Part shown: positions 42,205-54,239 of the stretch, piece by piece | Layout: each line of letters opens with the position of its first letter | Numbering within the stretch: the stretch's first letter is position 1 | Origin: Allodiplogaster sudhausi | Taxonomy: Eukaryota > Nematoda > Chromadorea > Rhabditida > Diplogasteridae | Assembly: GCA_945643635.1 (NCBI GenBank) | Contig: CALZFC010000274.1 | Location: 651,501-715,500, forward strand | Direction of reading: 5' to 3' | Length of the DNA: 64,000 nucleotides | Notes under the pieces: generated by a model | The model's database searches: none | Told to the model about the DNA's origin: nothing | Seen by the model: only the letters and a program-made list of their open reading frames with translations | Made by a program: the position numbers and the translations under genes

Positions 42205-43150
42205 ATGTCACCTCCTCGTGAGCTGGAAGATGATTCTGCCTCCTCCGCGTGGCAGCTTGTCCAGAGTGGAGTCGATTCTCCTTCTGACAATGGTGAAGAA
42301 AAGCGCAAGTCAATGGATCCCAAGCTCGACCATCCTCTGTTGCTGCTCAATGAGGTTGGTTAAAGGAGGTATTTGGGCAATAATTAAAATAATTTTTTAT
42401 ATTGATAAGTTTATCTTTGCGCCAAACGCATATTTAGAACGTTTGAACGATTTTCCTCCATTTCATGCTGAGCAATAGTAAACTGAAAACTAACGAGTAG
42501 AGAATTCGCTACGGTAGGTATGAGAAGCGCTCATATTTCATACGATTGAGTTGCACTGTTTTACAGTAAGAAAATAAACGAGAACTATCTGAATAAAAAA
42601 GAGAAAACTATCTGCATGGATTTGGAATGATGTATTATACCAAAAGCTCAATCATGGCGCACCTTTTTGCGTGACGCAAGGGCGAGAGAGCATGAGGACT
42701 ATAGGAAGAGGCGACAAGAATGGTCAGGAAAATTTTAATAAATTACCATTTTAATTTCGCGGTCCTTTAAATGTAATAGCTTCTGTTCGTTTAGCTCTTC
42801 TCAGTCAACCTTGCGATGCATGAACTCAAGAGCGAACTTGCAGCAGCGAAGACGACAATTTCAGGGGTTGCTTATTTATTGTTCTTCAAGCAATTTATTT
42901 CTTATTATTACATTATTAAAAATTCACTTTCAGCTGGTTTCAAAGGACAACTTAGGAGGAAATCAACAAGCTGAATGAGGAGATCAAAACGCAGACGAAG
43001 GAGATGACGAAGCTGAAGGGGAAGAGGGACAAGTTGAAGGAGCAGAGAAACAAGCTGAAGGATGAGAAGATCGAGCTTACTATTTTTATCATTGGTATTG
43101 CTATTTGTGCTGTTTTTGTAATTGCTCTCCGGCTGAAAGTTTCCTCTTAA
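42205..43150 (+). CDS. Coiled-coil family member E with hydrophobic tail, reshaped exon 3
   Basis: Exon 1 42205-42354 (MSPPRELEDDSASSAWQLVQ) lacks the KDAYEQIREQ segment and ends HPLLLLNE. Exon 2 is 42795-42866. The usual acceptor before exon 3 (TTTCAG at 42933) would lead to LVSKDNLGGNQQAE and a stop, because bases corresponding to ATGCATATG are deleted. The deletion leaves ACAACTTAG at 42947-42955; splicing there gives 42956-43150 in phase 0 (EEINKLNEEIKTQ ... TIFIIGIAICAVFVIALRL). With it the protein is 138 aa and keeps coiled coil and tail. Without it the locus is a pseudogene. Confidence 0.5.
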
Positions 43151-43194
43151 AACTTCACAGTATTCTGTTGTCACACCATTAAATTTGATGTTTG

Positions 43195-43560
43195 AATAAA
43201 AAAATTAATGAATAAATAAGAATGAGGAGACGAACAAAGCAAAGGAGGAGAGGAACAAAGAGAAGAAGAGAGGACCAAGGTGACAGAGTAGATTAATATT
43301 GTGAAGAGCGAGGTTGCCGAGAAGCAGATGACCGTAACCAAGTTTAGCAACGCTTGCTGCAGAAAAATCCATCTTATCAAATATGTTTACATATTTCTTG
43401 AGAGTTACCATTTTAAGATAAATTCATATGGTTTTTTTTATTAAAATTAAGTAGTCAATTTTTGTATGTATCACAAGGCAAAAAGTTTGTTTTTACAGCT
43501 CCTAAAATATGCGATAGCTTCTTCTGTAGGATCGAGGCCAAAAGAGTTTAAGTAATAACA
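43195..43560 (+). pseudogene. Decayed extra coiled-coil exons after member E
   Basis: AATGAGGAGACGAACAAAGC and GAGGAGAGGAACAAAG copy exon 3 of member C but contain stops (GTGACAGAGTAGATT). AGCGAGGTTGCCGAGAAGCAG copies its KSALVVKQK part. Confidence 0.5.
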
Positions 43561-45110
43561 CTCTTCTTCACAGTTCCGAAACTATAACCATAATGCCCTG
43601 GTCAGGGCGAATTGGGGTAAGAGAGGAGAGGGGAGACAAGGAAGCACAGGTTGGTTATGAAATGAGAGTCGAGGCAGAATCAAGCGCCAGACCATCTGAA
43701 GAAGTAATTTCATATTCTTAAAAAAACAGTTAAAAATTTGTCTTGACTAAAGCGTGAATGAAGGAATAAACTGTAAATAAATTATCGCCCCAAATTATTT
43801 TATTTTTCAGATATGCGAGTAGTATATAATAGGTCTGGTCTAGACCAACGTTTTACCAATTTGCAGCATTTTCATTCCATTTTTACACTGACAGCAAAAA
43901 GTTATAATAATATGGTCGGTCAATTGAAAATAGTAAAAAATTGATAAGGGTTAGGGGGGGGGGGTGGAGTCGACGAATATTGGTCGCACCGAGCCGGGGG
44001 CGCCACTGCCCGGCCTCGTCTTGGCCAGAGACGGTACAAGCTCGTGAGGGAACAGCAATAGGCTTTACCCGATTCGATGGGAACATAGAACATTAAGGGA
44101 CAAATGATCATCGAGATCAAAAACGAAGCCCTCGATATTAATTCTTGTGCCACAATGCCTTTATAACATGATATTCCTTGTAACAACTTATTTTGCTCTG
44201 ATTGCTAGGAGAATGTTTATCTTTGTGAAAGACTCTAAGAGCTCGCCTTGTCACTTGTTGTTCTCTCGCTCCGAATAGGAGGATAGCCCAGAAACTCTTT
44301 TTATTGAGATAACGAGAGAGACATGCAATTAATCGAACAAGAGCTGGAACGCTCACAAGGACACTAAAGTCAAAGGGAAAGCACTCAAGTGTTCAATTCT
44401 TGATCGTAATTCTCCAGTCGGATTTCAGTTATCCTGGCGCGGAAACAAGAAACACAATCCGTCATACGTCGGTAGACTCGGCCGCGTTTTATTCACTAAT
44501 CATCTGTCATTGTACAACTCAAGTCTACACATTCTGTAATGCACCCTTCCGTCCACATCTCCTAGTTTTACCGGAGAGGACATAGCGGTTGGGATGGGCG
44601 AAGTTGGCTGGAGTGGGAAGGAGTGCACGGCAAGCGTGAGGGCCATTAGCGGGACCTGGCCTGCGAGAGCGGGAGGTGCGATTGGTTTGGCTCGGCTGTG
44701 AGAAGAAAGGCGAGAAGTCAGGAAGAGGGCGATGGGTCACCGGCTTGAATCCTTTCTGTGCGAAAGTGAGACAGAGCGGAGGTAGCACCTCTCAAGAAGG
44801 GCCTCACTTTTCAGCGCCTTATTAGGCAATAATTTCATCTAGTCTTAAATCGCAACTAATTAAACCTATGTGTAGTGAGAGCGTTCTCTTCTTCTTTTCG
44901 TCATTCATTTGTACCACCTTCTTTTGTTTTGGTTTTTTTGTTTTTGCTTCCTTTAATCAAACGTTATTTGAATTGCTCTCTTTTACAAAATAATACGAAT
45001 GATTTTCACTTCAAGGCTTCCACCAACAGATATTTAAATTTATTTTAGCAAGTATTTTAATTGATACATATTTCTCTCTTTTTTTCCTCTTTCTCTCTTC
45101 CTCTCTCGCC
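43560..45110. other. Spacer; two weak minus-strand frames only
   Basis: GC-richer patches at 43970-44060 and 44540-44790 carry minus-strand frames (for example PHACRALLPTPANFAHPNRY in 44525-44788) that I cannot assign. A G10 run lies at 43956-43965. No splice structure is supported. Confidence 0.3.
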
Positions 45111-45147
45111 TACATACATATGTATGTTCTTCGTTGCAGAGTAATCG

Positions 45148-46614
45148 ATGGCTCTTCGTGCTCTGTCTCTTCTCGGCTGCTTCCCATGCGACGTCCCCAA
45201 GGAGGCAGTGTGCAATGTCCCGAAGATCCTCGCCGTCTCCGAGCACGCGATTCTCTGGCGTCAAAAGCCTCAGATCGGCATCGATTCAGCAGAATTTCCG
45301 GAAGTCGCCCGTCGTCTTCTCCGCCAGGACGACTCCCTCTCCAACCCAAGCTTTCCTTGGCAGGCTTCCTCTGAGGACTATCTTTACCGCTGCCGACTCT
45401 TTATTACTCCTCTCGCGCCGATGTCGTCACGGAAGCTCGCTGGCCATGCCACATGCGTGCTGCCGGTGCCAGTGCCGAACGATGATGGCCATCTTGCGGC
45501 AGCCGCGTTCGCGACCGCAACGCGTCTTTTCGTGCCCATCGCCGTGTACACGAGAGGCCTTGCAATCGTGAACTTCGCCAGTTCTTCACCCCTCTTTGAC
45601 GTTGACGTCACCTACAACATATCCATGCACATTCATTTCACCGATTATATCCCTCGTGATGTCTCGTTGACAGTTGACGTGTCAAGTCCCATAAGTAATC
45701 CGGACCACATTTGCTCTCTCATGAGAACTGGCTCTCCGACAACATGTACAAAAAGTGCGCGTTTCGCTATGTCGCCTCTCAAAGTACAGGCAAAGTCATT
45801 TCAAGCGAATGCGTCATGGAACAACCGATCGAGTTTCGCGAGTTCAGAAATCACCAGGGCAACGCTACGAATCAGATTTCCAAACTGGCGGGAAGACGCG
45901 TTCAGAGCGACAACTACTTCAAGAAGAAGCGATTCACGCCGCAGCAAGCAAACAGGATATTCGAGCCAGTCAAGCTGTTCACGAATGAAACAACCTGGGA
46001 GGAGTTTACGCTCTTTTTGCGTGGGCCTGTCGGTGGTGGGCGGACGGCGATCAGCATGAACTTGAAGGGGAACAGCTGTAGACGCAGGAATAATCTGCTC
46101 GAACTCAGCGTCAGTGCTGCTTCCTCGCGTTCTGGAAGAGTCGCAGCGCGTCTCGAGAACACCGTCTACATGGTTTGTCCAGTTCCTCCATATAACTTCA
46201 TTGTTTGCATATGAGCCTTGGTGAAAATAACTTTGTTAATAAATAAAAAAAGAGTTTATGCGAAATGTTTAAAAATGATTCTAAATTAAGTTACCCTGGT
46301 CACCAATATATTAGATTTTGTGCCAGTTCTACTAATATTATATCTGGAATTGACTCTAATTTTTCTTCTAGGGCTTCATTGGTGGCGCGCTGCCTAGCCT
46401 GGAGGAAGCGGGCCGAGCTGCGTGTTATGCCCTGCTGAGCGAGCATCAAAAGGAGCGCCTCCACCAAGAAGACTCATTCGACTTCAGCTCATTTCTCCAC
46501 GTCTGTGCAACGGCGAAACAATACCGCAGTGCCATAAAGCGCAGCGCTAAAAATCGCAATGCTAAACTGCGCCGCGCCAAAAGGAGCGGCCGTCATGCAA
46601 AAAGCGTAGAATAA
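45148..46614 (+). CDS. Unrecognised gene with basic repeat C-terminus; frame break near 45700
   Basis: The first block 45148 to about 45700 starts MALRALSLLGCFPCDV and is open with GC-rich third positions. From about 45700 to 46171 the coding look moves to another frame (NMYKKCAFRYVASQSTG, IFEPVKLFTNETTWEEF). The final exon 46382-46614 encodes GFIGGALPSLEEAGRAACYA and then a basic repeat-like tail (SAIKRSAKNRNAKLRRAKRS) ending SVE. Sense-strand codon choice is convincing on both sides of the break, so either a 1-base indel or a tiny unrecognised intron lies near 45690-45730. TTGCAG just before the start suggests an acceptor. Family and function are unknown. Confidence 0.5.
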
Positions 46615-46839
46615 GGCTATTTTCGAAAGTATTAGTCATTTTCAAGTACAATTACATGTGGAGATCTAGCGCTCACATATTTGACCAGACGCACTACAGA
46701 ATCCATCGTGATCTGTGTCATATTTGATATTCATTCACCCTAATTGTTCTAATGAAGTGTACACGTTCTAACTTGCTATTACTCGCTTACATTTCATGTA
46801 TTCAAGGTAAAGACGCATCAGTTTTATTTAATTTTAAAG

Positions 46840-47150
46840 GAACAAGCTGTAGGACCTCAAGACAATTGTGTCCCCACAAATTTAAGTGGACAGAGTTCGA
46901 AGGGCAGCAGCACTGAAATGGGAGGATCACAGCCTTATGAAAACATGGCGGGTTGAGAACTTGGCATACTGCAGCCAGAGGCAGTTCCGCACGGGACACT
47001 TCATGGGTCAAATGCCTAGTTTGAATTGTTTGGTCAGATTTGCCGGAGACATCCTTTAAAGGATCCAAAAACTCGCTATTGAATTCACGCTTTTTTGGGC
47101 TGACACAATGGCGAGAGAACATATGATTTAGAGAGACGCGACCTGAAAGG
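46840..47150. repeat. Second copy of the 320-base segmental duplicate
   Basis: Nearly identical to 38731-39060, including GGCAGCAGCACTGAAATGGG and AGGCAGTTCCGCACGG; it brings the GAATTCACGC repeat to the 5' side of member D. Confidence 0.8.
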
Positions 47151-47152
47151 CC

Positions 47153-49156
47153 ATGGATCCGAAACTGGCTCGAATAGCGCCACTTCAAGGCGCCTTCGAG
47201 TCTATGAACAGGGTTAGAGCCTCTTTTCATCGCTCAACGTTAAACACTCGCTAAAACCCGGTCCAACTTTTTTTTTTAATTTAATTTGTCTAGTTAACAT
47301 GTATTAAATATTTAAAAAAAATTCATTATGGTTAAGGGAAGATTTGCCACAGATTTTTGTTCGTTCAGACCAATGCGCACCTCTACAATGCCAACGATGA
47401 GATGCAACAGCTCGGAAATAAACTGGACAACGTGAGCTTCTCGTGGGGCGAAGATATTGACAAGGTTCGCTGCGTGGCAAGAGAATAAGTGGTGGAGAAA
47501 AAAACATTAAGAACACATATATAATTCATTCAAATTATTATTTAAAAAAAAGTATATAATTATAATTGATTCCATTTTAAAGAAGAAGAAAACAAACATG
47601 TGTGTATGCTCATGGTCAGATCACAGAGCTCCGAGAGGCGCATAAGAAGTTGAAGAGAGAACTCGACATTAGGAACGGGATCATTTCAAGGGTAAGGTTT
47701 TATTATAATTTTATCTAGTTTTAAAATTCTATTCTTTTAATAGTAACAATCTGAAAAAAAATTTCAAGAAAGCCATTGCCGGTGGTCGAATGGTGGAAAA
47801 AAATATGAAACAAATGCAATTAAATAAAAAAAACCAATTCTTGATATGATTTTTGTTGAGCTGACTTCAAGAATGCTCAAGGAGAGCAAAGAGATCTACC
47901 AGCTGAGGGAGAGAATTGCTAGAAGGGATGCGACCATCGTTGAGGTCGGTCACACAAATTACAGATGTAAAAAAAGCAGAAATATTGCTTAACATTTTTA
48001 GGATCTAGGATTTAGCGATGCAAACATAGAATAAAAATTCTTTTAAAAAAGTTTTAATAAAAAAATTCTAGAATATGTTTTTGAATTTAGCTCAAGACAT
48101 CAAAGGAAACCCAACATCGCGAATGGACACTACGGTTCGACCGAGAGCGAGTGAAAGCGGAAAATGTGCGTAAATTTATCTTTAGACAATATAATTCTTT
48201 TTATTTCGGAAACAGTATTTATTGAGATTAAAATTATTTGCATTTTTTTTTTAGCTCGCTTCACTTTTAAAGGAGGCCAACCGTCATGATGATGAAATGA
48301 AACGACTTCTGGATCAGCTCACTTCAACGGTCGGAGAAGAGGCGACGGAGAACGACAAGCTTAGGAGCGAACTCATCACGGCTCGCGCGACAGTCGCTGA
48401 GGTTTTTTGGCTTACACTACAGCAAATGCTATAAAAAACCTTACAACAACAACAAAAAATTAAAGAGAAATAAAAGAACACATAACAAAAACTGTTCAAA
48501 AACTCGATAATTAAATATGACACTCCCATCATTTAACCTGAGTCACTCTCACCTTTTTCCCTAGCTCCAAGAGCAGCGCGGCGGTCACGTGAAGAGCCGC
48601 TCCAACATTGAGGCAGGCACGCGATGTTAAATCAGACAAACTCTTCAAATATCTTAATTTACCAAACGTTCACAAACTCTTTGCACCATTACAATTCTTA
48701 CACTTTTGAAAGTATTACTGAAGTAATACTAAACAAAAGTTAGGAAAAAATATGATTAATATTAATATGCATGTATAAAGTGAATATTTGTACACTTCAG
48801 CGGTCGAGATGATGTGGAGTGGAGAGAGTCAAGCGGTCAAGGAAACATCGGCGAAGTCGGCGGTCGCGGAAACGTCGGCGATCTCCTCTCCGATTGCGCC
48901 TCCAGTGATCTCCACTCATGAGCGCGAGCCTTTCCCGGAGCTTCCGGCTGATGACTGGGGCTCAACGGTGACGGCGGAGGAGGTGAATTGGCCGCCCTTT
49001 CTGGTGGCAGCCAAGATTCCTCTTCGCGCCCCTCCTATGCTGCGCTCTCTCAGGAAGCAAAGCATCCCTCCTTCGGTGCCCCCAACTTCACAGCAGAGTT
49101 CTCCGCTCCCTTACCCACCAGCTTCCATTCCTCGATTCCTACATTTTCATGAGTGA
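47153..49156 (+). CDS. Long coiled-coil protein with proline-rich tail, family member D
   Basis: Eight exons close in phase to 316 aa: 47153-47212, 47369-47464, 47620-47691, 47861-47944, 48091-48165, 48255-48401, 48565-48625 and 48801-49156. Exon 1 (MDPKLARIAPLQGAFESMNR) matches B' exon 1. Exons 2-7 are helical with heptads (ELREAHKKLKRELDIR, EAHKKL; KEANRHDDEMKRLLDQL; ENDKLRSELITARATVAE); the last resembles the ELAAAKATISE cassette of the MSSPR members. The last exon is Pro/Ser-rich (FPELPADDW, IPLRAPPM, PSVPPTSQQSSPLPYPP) with no membrane segment. Predicted soluble, like C. No named family is recognised. Confidence 0.65.
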
Positions 49157-49866
49157 TCAATGATACGAGTTGTTGACCGCTTTTCATGCGCCTTTCCCCT
49201 TTTACTCTTCCTTTTTCTTTCATTGTTATTAATTGTTATCCTGCTGGTGCGATAAAAATTTCTAATTCGTACTTGAAATGAAGCGCATGAAGAATAGGCT
49301 CTGCAGGCGATCAAGTATGCGGAACTGTAACACGAAAGGGAGATGCGATGTCCTGTGAAACGCGATGTACTAAAAGGAATTGCAGAAAGTGGGAGCGATG
49401 GTACACACTGGTTAAAGCGATGCGTGAGAAATTTCTAATAAAGCAAATTTGGCTTTGCAAAACATTAATTTGATAAATAATTTAAGATAGAAGCATAATG
49501 AAGTGGAGAAAAAGGTAATCTCTTTCAATTTTGCGGATCTTGTAAGTCGTTTATTGCTAAATCATGTCACAAGCAAGTAAGCGCGAATTCGAGCTTGAAT
49601 TTTTTGTAATCATGTTTATGGAGGACGAGTCGTCATGGTGGAATAATCAATGCAATAACTCGCGCGACAGCATTATTTTGAAACTTATTCATGGCTTTTC
49701 CATCGCTGATATAAGATTTCGAGAAAAACAAATTGTCAGCACCTTTTCATAAAATCTATTGGAAGGGTGTGAGAATTTTCCAAGGCTTATAGTCAAAACC
49801 AGGCAAGCTTATTGTTAGGTATCTCATCTTTATACGTACATTTGTGTGCAACTCTTCGCTTAACAG
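49157..49866. other. Spacer after the coiled-coil cluster
   Basis: A 62-codon plus frame from 49564 has no recognisable features and is probably chance. AATAAA-type signal for the minus-strand DUF273 gene is at 49869-49879 (reverse strand). Confidence 0.4.
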
Positions 49867-49886
49867 TTTATTTTATTCTCAATCCA

Positions 49887-50386
49887 TCATTTTCGACTGG
49901 TGACCGTGGAGACCGTAGAAGTGCTTTCCTCAGTCTCTCTGTCCGATCCATCCAGACTCCCCGCAAATCGTAGCTGCAGACGACGGACGTACGCATCCAA
50001 TGTAGAGAGACGCTCAGCTCGCTCCTCTCGAGTGATGAGGGACGCGTCGCGGTAGCGCCACGCGACGCGGCCGCCCGCGCATTCGTCGCTTGATGAACGG
50101 TAATTATTTGGTCATTTTGGTCAGTGAGGAGTAGTGGAAATATTGATTGACAATGAGATAAGGACAGAGCTTGGCCTACCGATCTAGCTGACCCACGAGA
50201 GGATTCACAAAGTGCTCGTTGTCCATTTGTGGGACATTAGCAGCTGTCCTACAAATATTGATCTGCCTTTTTTTCAATTGCTTTGCTAAAAAAATGTCAT
50301 ACATATATCTCTTGCGGTTTTCTTTCTATCTCCGTTTCTCTCGTTATCGCTCTCTCTCTCGCTCTTTCTCTTGCTCTTGCTTCGCT

Positions 50387-50421
<35 letters not shown>

Positions 50422-52142
50422 CTGAATAGAAGAAAACGTTTATTTAATTTGCTAAGGAAGTTGTGAACATGCAGCGCGCCGTTGTCCGTGCCGTGAAAGC
50501 TGGACGGGAGGCGAAATTCGTAGCCAGCGAAAGCTCGAAGAAAACGGAGCGCCTTGCGCGAGTGGCGGACGAGGTACGAACCGGCTGCCACCTGGCAAGT
50601 TGCCAAGGATCTCTCTAGTCTTTTTTATCATACAGTCAAAAAGCACATACATATGTACATATGTATGTTCATACATACATATGTACATATGTATGTTCAT
50701 ACATACATATGTACATATGTATGTGCTTTATATATATATATATCCATGTAGCAAACTGTATTTACATATATTAACGCGAAATCATTGATTAGTGAGACAT
50801 ATCCAAGCTGACCTCCCAGTTGTAGAAGCGATCGTAGAGGATAACATCATGATCTTGATCGATCCACTCTTCGATCAACCTGATTTTTAAAAGATCAGAG
50901 ATCATAGATCAAAGATCAAGTTTAGAAAAGGCTTCTAACCTGTTCGGATTGACAACCATGACGTCTGCGTCGATAAAAAGTAGCCATTCTCCCGGTTGAG
51001 TGGCCTCCAGGAATTCGGCGACTACACAATGGCGACGAAACATTGCCTGCTCATGGAATAGACGCACAAATACTTTTTTTTAAATAAAAGTTTAGATTAA
51101 ATTTTCTTGAAAATATACTTGTACAGTAATGATAAGGAACGATGAAATGCCGACGTCTTCCTGATCGCAGACATTCGCGTACTTCGAGTCGTTAATCACG
51201 AAGAAGCGATATCCGTGAGTGGCGGCGTAGCATTCAACACTACAATAATAATTCTTTAAATTTTCTTAATAAAATAAAAAAAAATTGTAGGAGTAATTCA
51301 GTGTTTTTTTAAATATATATATATATATATATTTTTTTTTTTTACATCTAGATAAATAGTTTCTGCTTCATAAAACATGTACCGCTCTGCAGCACCAGGA
51401 AACCAAAAGTGGAATTAAGACGCCCGTCTATTTCTCCACATTCTAAATGACACTGTCGGCATATCGCCAAATGAAGACAAAACAAAGCAAGAACGTAAGA
51501 AAGACAGAACACGATTGATTCCTTTTCTTCATTCCCCCCAACTGATTCACCTCCTTCTTTAATAACGGTATGTATGAGAGAAGGAAGCAAAGAACCCGGA
51601 CATTTCTTTTCTTCCTTGTTTATGTTTGACGGTTTAATTTCCCACGTTTGAGGTCATTCAAATCCGAATTCGATAATGTGTAAATATGTGTAAGGTAGGC
51701 ATTATTTGGGAATACATGAGATAATACTGTAATGTATTATCTTGATAATATACATATGTAGAAATGATAAAACAGGCATAAAGTAACCTGGTGATTGCCA
51801 TTTCGTACTGCTCTAATGAAGTGTTACTCGAGACAACGGAGACTATCGACACAGGAATCGATCGATTCCGACGAGGAGTCGGAGTCATCGAGGAGATGAC
51901 ATCTGGTAAGGAGTCGAACTAAAAGAAGTCTTTCGTCATTGGAACAGTCCCTCGGAAGATACATTTCTTCTGGACTATTTTATTGGATTACGCAGTGTTA
52001 CACTACTTTAAAATCGAAATAAATATGAAAAGAAAGCTAATACCTCGCGAAAGACGTGTTCTGCTTGTTCCAATGGAAGCAATCGCTGCGGCACAAAGAA
52101 AGTAACAAAGAGCAGGATGCCGACGCCGATCAGAAGCCACAT
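49887..52142 (-). CDS. DUF273-type glycosyltransferase-like type II membrane protein
   Basis: Eight exons close in phase to 313 aa: 52044-52142, 51788-51918, 51125-51239, 50940-51049, 50813-50879, 50438-50591, 50180-50243 and 49887-50088. It starts MWLLIGVGILLFVTFFVPQR, a signal anchor. Then come SIPVSIVSVVS, VECYAATHGYRFFVIND, FRRHCVVAEF, WLLFIDADVMVVNPNRLIEEW, DVILYDRFYNWE, AAGSYLVRHSR and LPSSFHGTDNGALH. This order matches nematode DUF273/PF03314 proteins, which look like GT-A glycosyltransferases; the DAD motif would be the metal site. Exon 6 needs the weak donor C|GTTTTC at 50437 to stay in phase; the stronger CAT|GTTCAC donor would shift the frame. The C-terminus (DASLITREERAERLSTLDAY) is unlike the family members I remember. 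Substrate unknown; Golgi location inferred. Confidence 0.8.
50640..50728. repeat. Palindromic tandem repeat in DUF273 intron 5
   Basis: Three units of about 28 bases, each itself palindromic (CATACATATGTACATATGTATG), flanked by AAGCACATA and TATGTGCTT so the whole 89-base tract is a palindrome. Confidence 0.85.
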
Positions 52143-53045
52143 AAAGTAAGTTAACGATATTATGTGGTCAGATATGTTTTATTATTTATTTTTTGTTTTA
52201 TACACCTAAAAATATATACATATTATATATGTTGAAAGAGTTTTATCTATTCACACGTTATTAATCAGTGCAAAAAAAGTTACCGAAAGCGCGAAGTTAT
52301 TATATTTCCGCCAATCATTGCTCGATGATATGAAACGGCCTTCGCGTCACTTAAAAATAAATTTGAATATTTACAATTAGAGAAAACCAGTGATTTCACC
52401 ATACCAAAACTCACAAAAATCAAAGCATTTTTTTTTGAATTTGCACCTGACTATCTCTTTCATCAGCTCCTTTAACACAACATGTTACTATTAAAAAGTA
52501 ATAAAGGTCATATCGACCAACTACATCTTATTTAGCTGCGTGCTACAGGATATACGCAATGAAAACCCGTCTCAACTTCTCATGACCTTTTTCTCACACT
52601 TTCTCTAAATCTCTCTCTCTCACTTGGTCTCCCTCTCAGGTTCACGTTTTGGTGAACGAATTAATCGTTCACCAAAGCGAGGACTCATCTTCCAGTGTTA
52701 AACTGACAAAGGGGAGAGTGAAACAAAAGAGATCGGAAGGGTCGGAGAGAAGGAGGAGCCGACCGATCGCCTCTGTCGTGGAGTAAAGAAATGGCAGTGA
52801 GAATTGATCCTTCGCATTGTTTGTGAAAGATCTACTTACCACATTTTGCACTTTATGTACTATTTACTACTTGACATGTCAATTGCGAAATTTCTTATTA
52901 TTGTGAAATCAGTACATATATCACGCTAAATTCAACTGCAAATCAAGCTTGATAAGTCGTAAATATGTAGTTGGCTTCACAATAGGTTGGCATAACTATA
53001 AGCATTCATTGAACTATATGAATTATTTTCTTTCGAAATATAGGC
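52143..53045. other. Intergenic region with a small hairpin
   Basis: A 12-bp-arm hairpin TTTGGTGAACGA/TCGTTCACCAAA lies at 52647-52676, preceded by a short CT tract. No gene supported. Confidence 0.45.
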
Positions 53046-53049
53046 CAAG

Positions 53050-53350
53050 GATAAGATTCTGCCTTGGTTCCCCTGCTTCAGTGATATCAGAAGGATCCTT
53101 TTTTTGTACTCTCCGCACGAATATAAAAGCCATCTACTTGGCATCGGCCATGAGATGGAATAAAAGTAGAGAAATCACAGGTAGAACTTAGAAATATCTA
53201 TTTTTGTCGAATTTTTTATGAATTCTAATTCTGTCGTACTGGTGATATCTCTACTTTTATTTCATCTCGGGGCGGAAGGTACGTAGACGGCTTTCATATT
53301 CGCACGAAAAAAACCAAGAAAGGTTTTCTCTGATGCCCCTGAAAGCATAG
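53050..53350. repeat. Imperfect 300-bp inverted repeat
   Basis: The left arm CGCACGAATATAAAAGCC ... GAGATGGAATAAAAGTAGAG (53115-53170) recurs inverted as CTCTACTTTTATTTCATCTC ... GGCTTTCATATTCGCACG at 53251-53307. Probably an old fold-back element. Confidence 0.75.
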
Positions 53351-53578
53351 GATTGTTGACCATCGATTGCTTGAACAAAGAAGACTTGAAAAATCGAGCA
53401 TAAAGATGAGACAAAGAGATGGAAATTTACGTAAATATAAGTATTCATACTTCTTCAATGTGTTCTCCTCGTGAATCATAAGTTTATAAAACCGTATACA
53501 CAATCAGCATCTTTTTGTTTAAGAATTTATCAAAGATCTTCCATTATCATGTAATATCACTCCAGATTTCTTTATCAG

Positions 53579-54151
53579 TTACTTCTTTTCTAAGTATAAG
53601 TATAAGTATAAGTTTAGTTTCCACTTCTTCCATTGTATTCTACAGTTAACACATTCAGTCACATGTAATTTGTTATCCACGCGAGGTCTGGGGAGGAGAT
53701 GGAAGCATGGAAGGGGGCGAAGCCTCAGGATGGAAGGGGAGCAGAGAGCGAGGAAGCCTAGGTAGCACGACTGGTCGAGGCGGGGCTTCGTCACCGGCAG
53801 ATCGGCAAAAGGAGAATTGAACACAGGAACTTTAAAGGAAATTCGACCGAAGAGGTAAGTGAGAGGGTGAGAGCGGGGAATGACTAATGGTTTGGGGTAT
53901 GGAGAGCAAAAAAGGTTTCAAAATGGTAGGGAAGGACCAAGGAGGGGATGGGAGAAAAGGGTACAGAGTGACGAGAAGAGAAACGAACTCTGATTCTGCC
54001 CGTAACTCTGCTGCCCGTAGGCCGGAGCAGGCTGCGAGGCTACGGGGGCGGCGTCCCAGGCGTATCCCTCGGAGACGTAGTTCTTGCCGCCGGTTCCGTA
54101 GATTCCGGCGCCAGAGGCAGCGGGGGCGGCGAAGTAGGCGGATTTGTCCAT
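53579..54151 (-). CDS. Small YGQ-rich protein, unrecognised
   Basis: Two exons (53989-54151 and 53579-53829) join in phase to 137 aa. The start is MDKSAYFAAPAASGAGIYG; then KNYVSEGYAWDAAP, an Ala/Pro/Gln stretch (PAYGQQSYGQNQ) and, from exon 2, VFNSPFADLPVTKPRLDQ. There is no signal peptide or membrane segment. The exon 2 end (after about RPRVDNK) looks less like coding, so the true stop or a further intron may differ. Local GC is higher than flanks. Function unknown. Confidence 0.4.
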
Positions 54152-54239
54152 TTCAGAGGCAGAGAGCAGTCGACCGACCAGAAGTGAATCAAGGAGCGAG
54201 GAATGATGGAAATGCCTATCGTTCAGCCCTTTTATAGCT

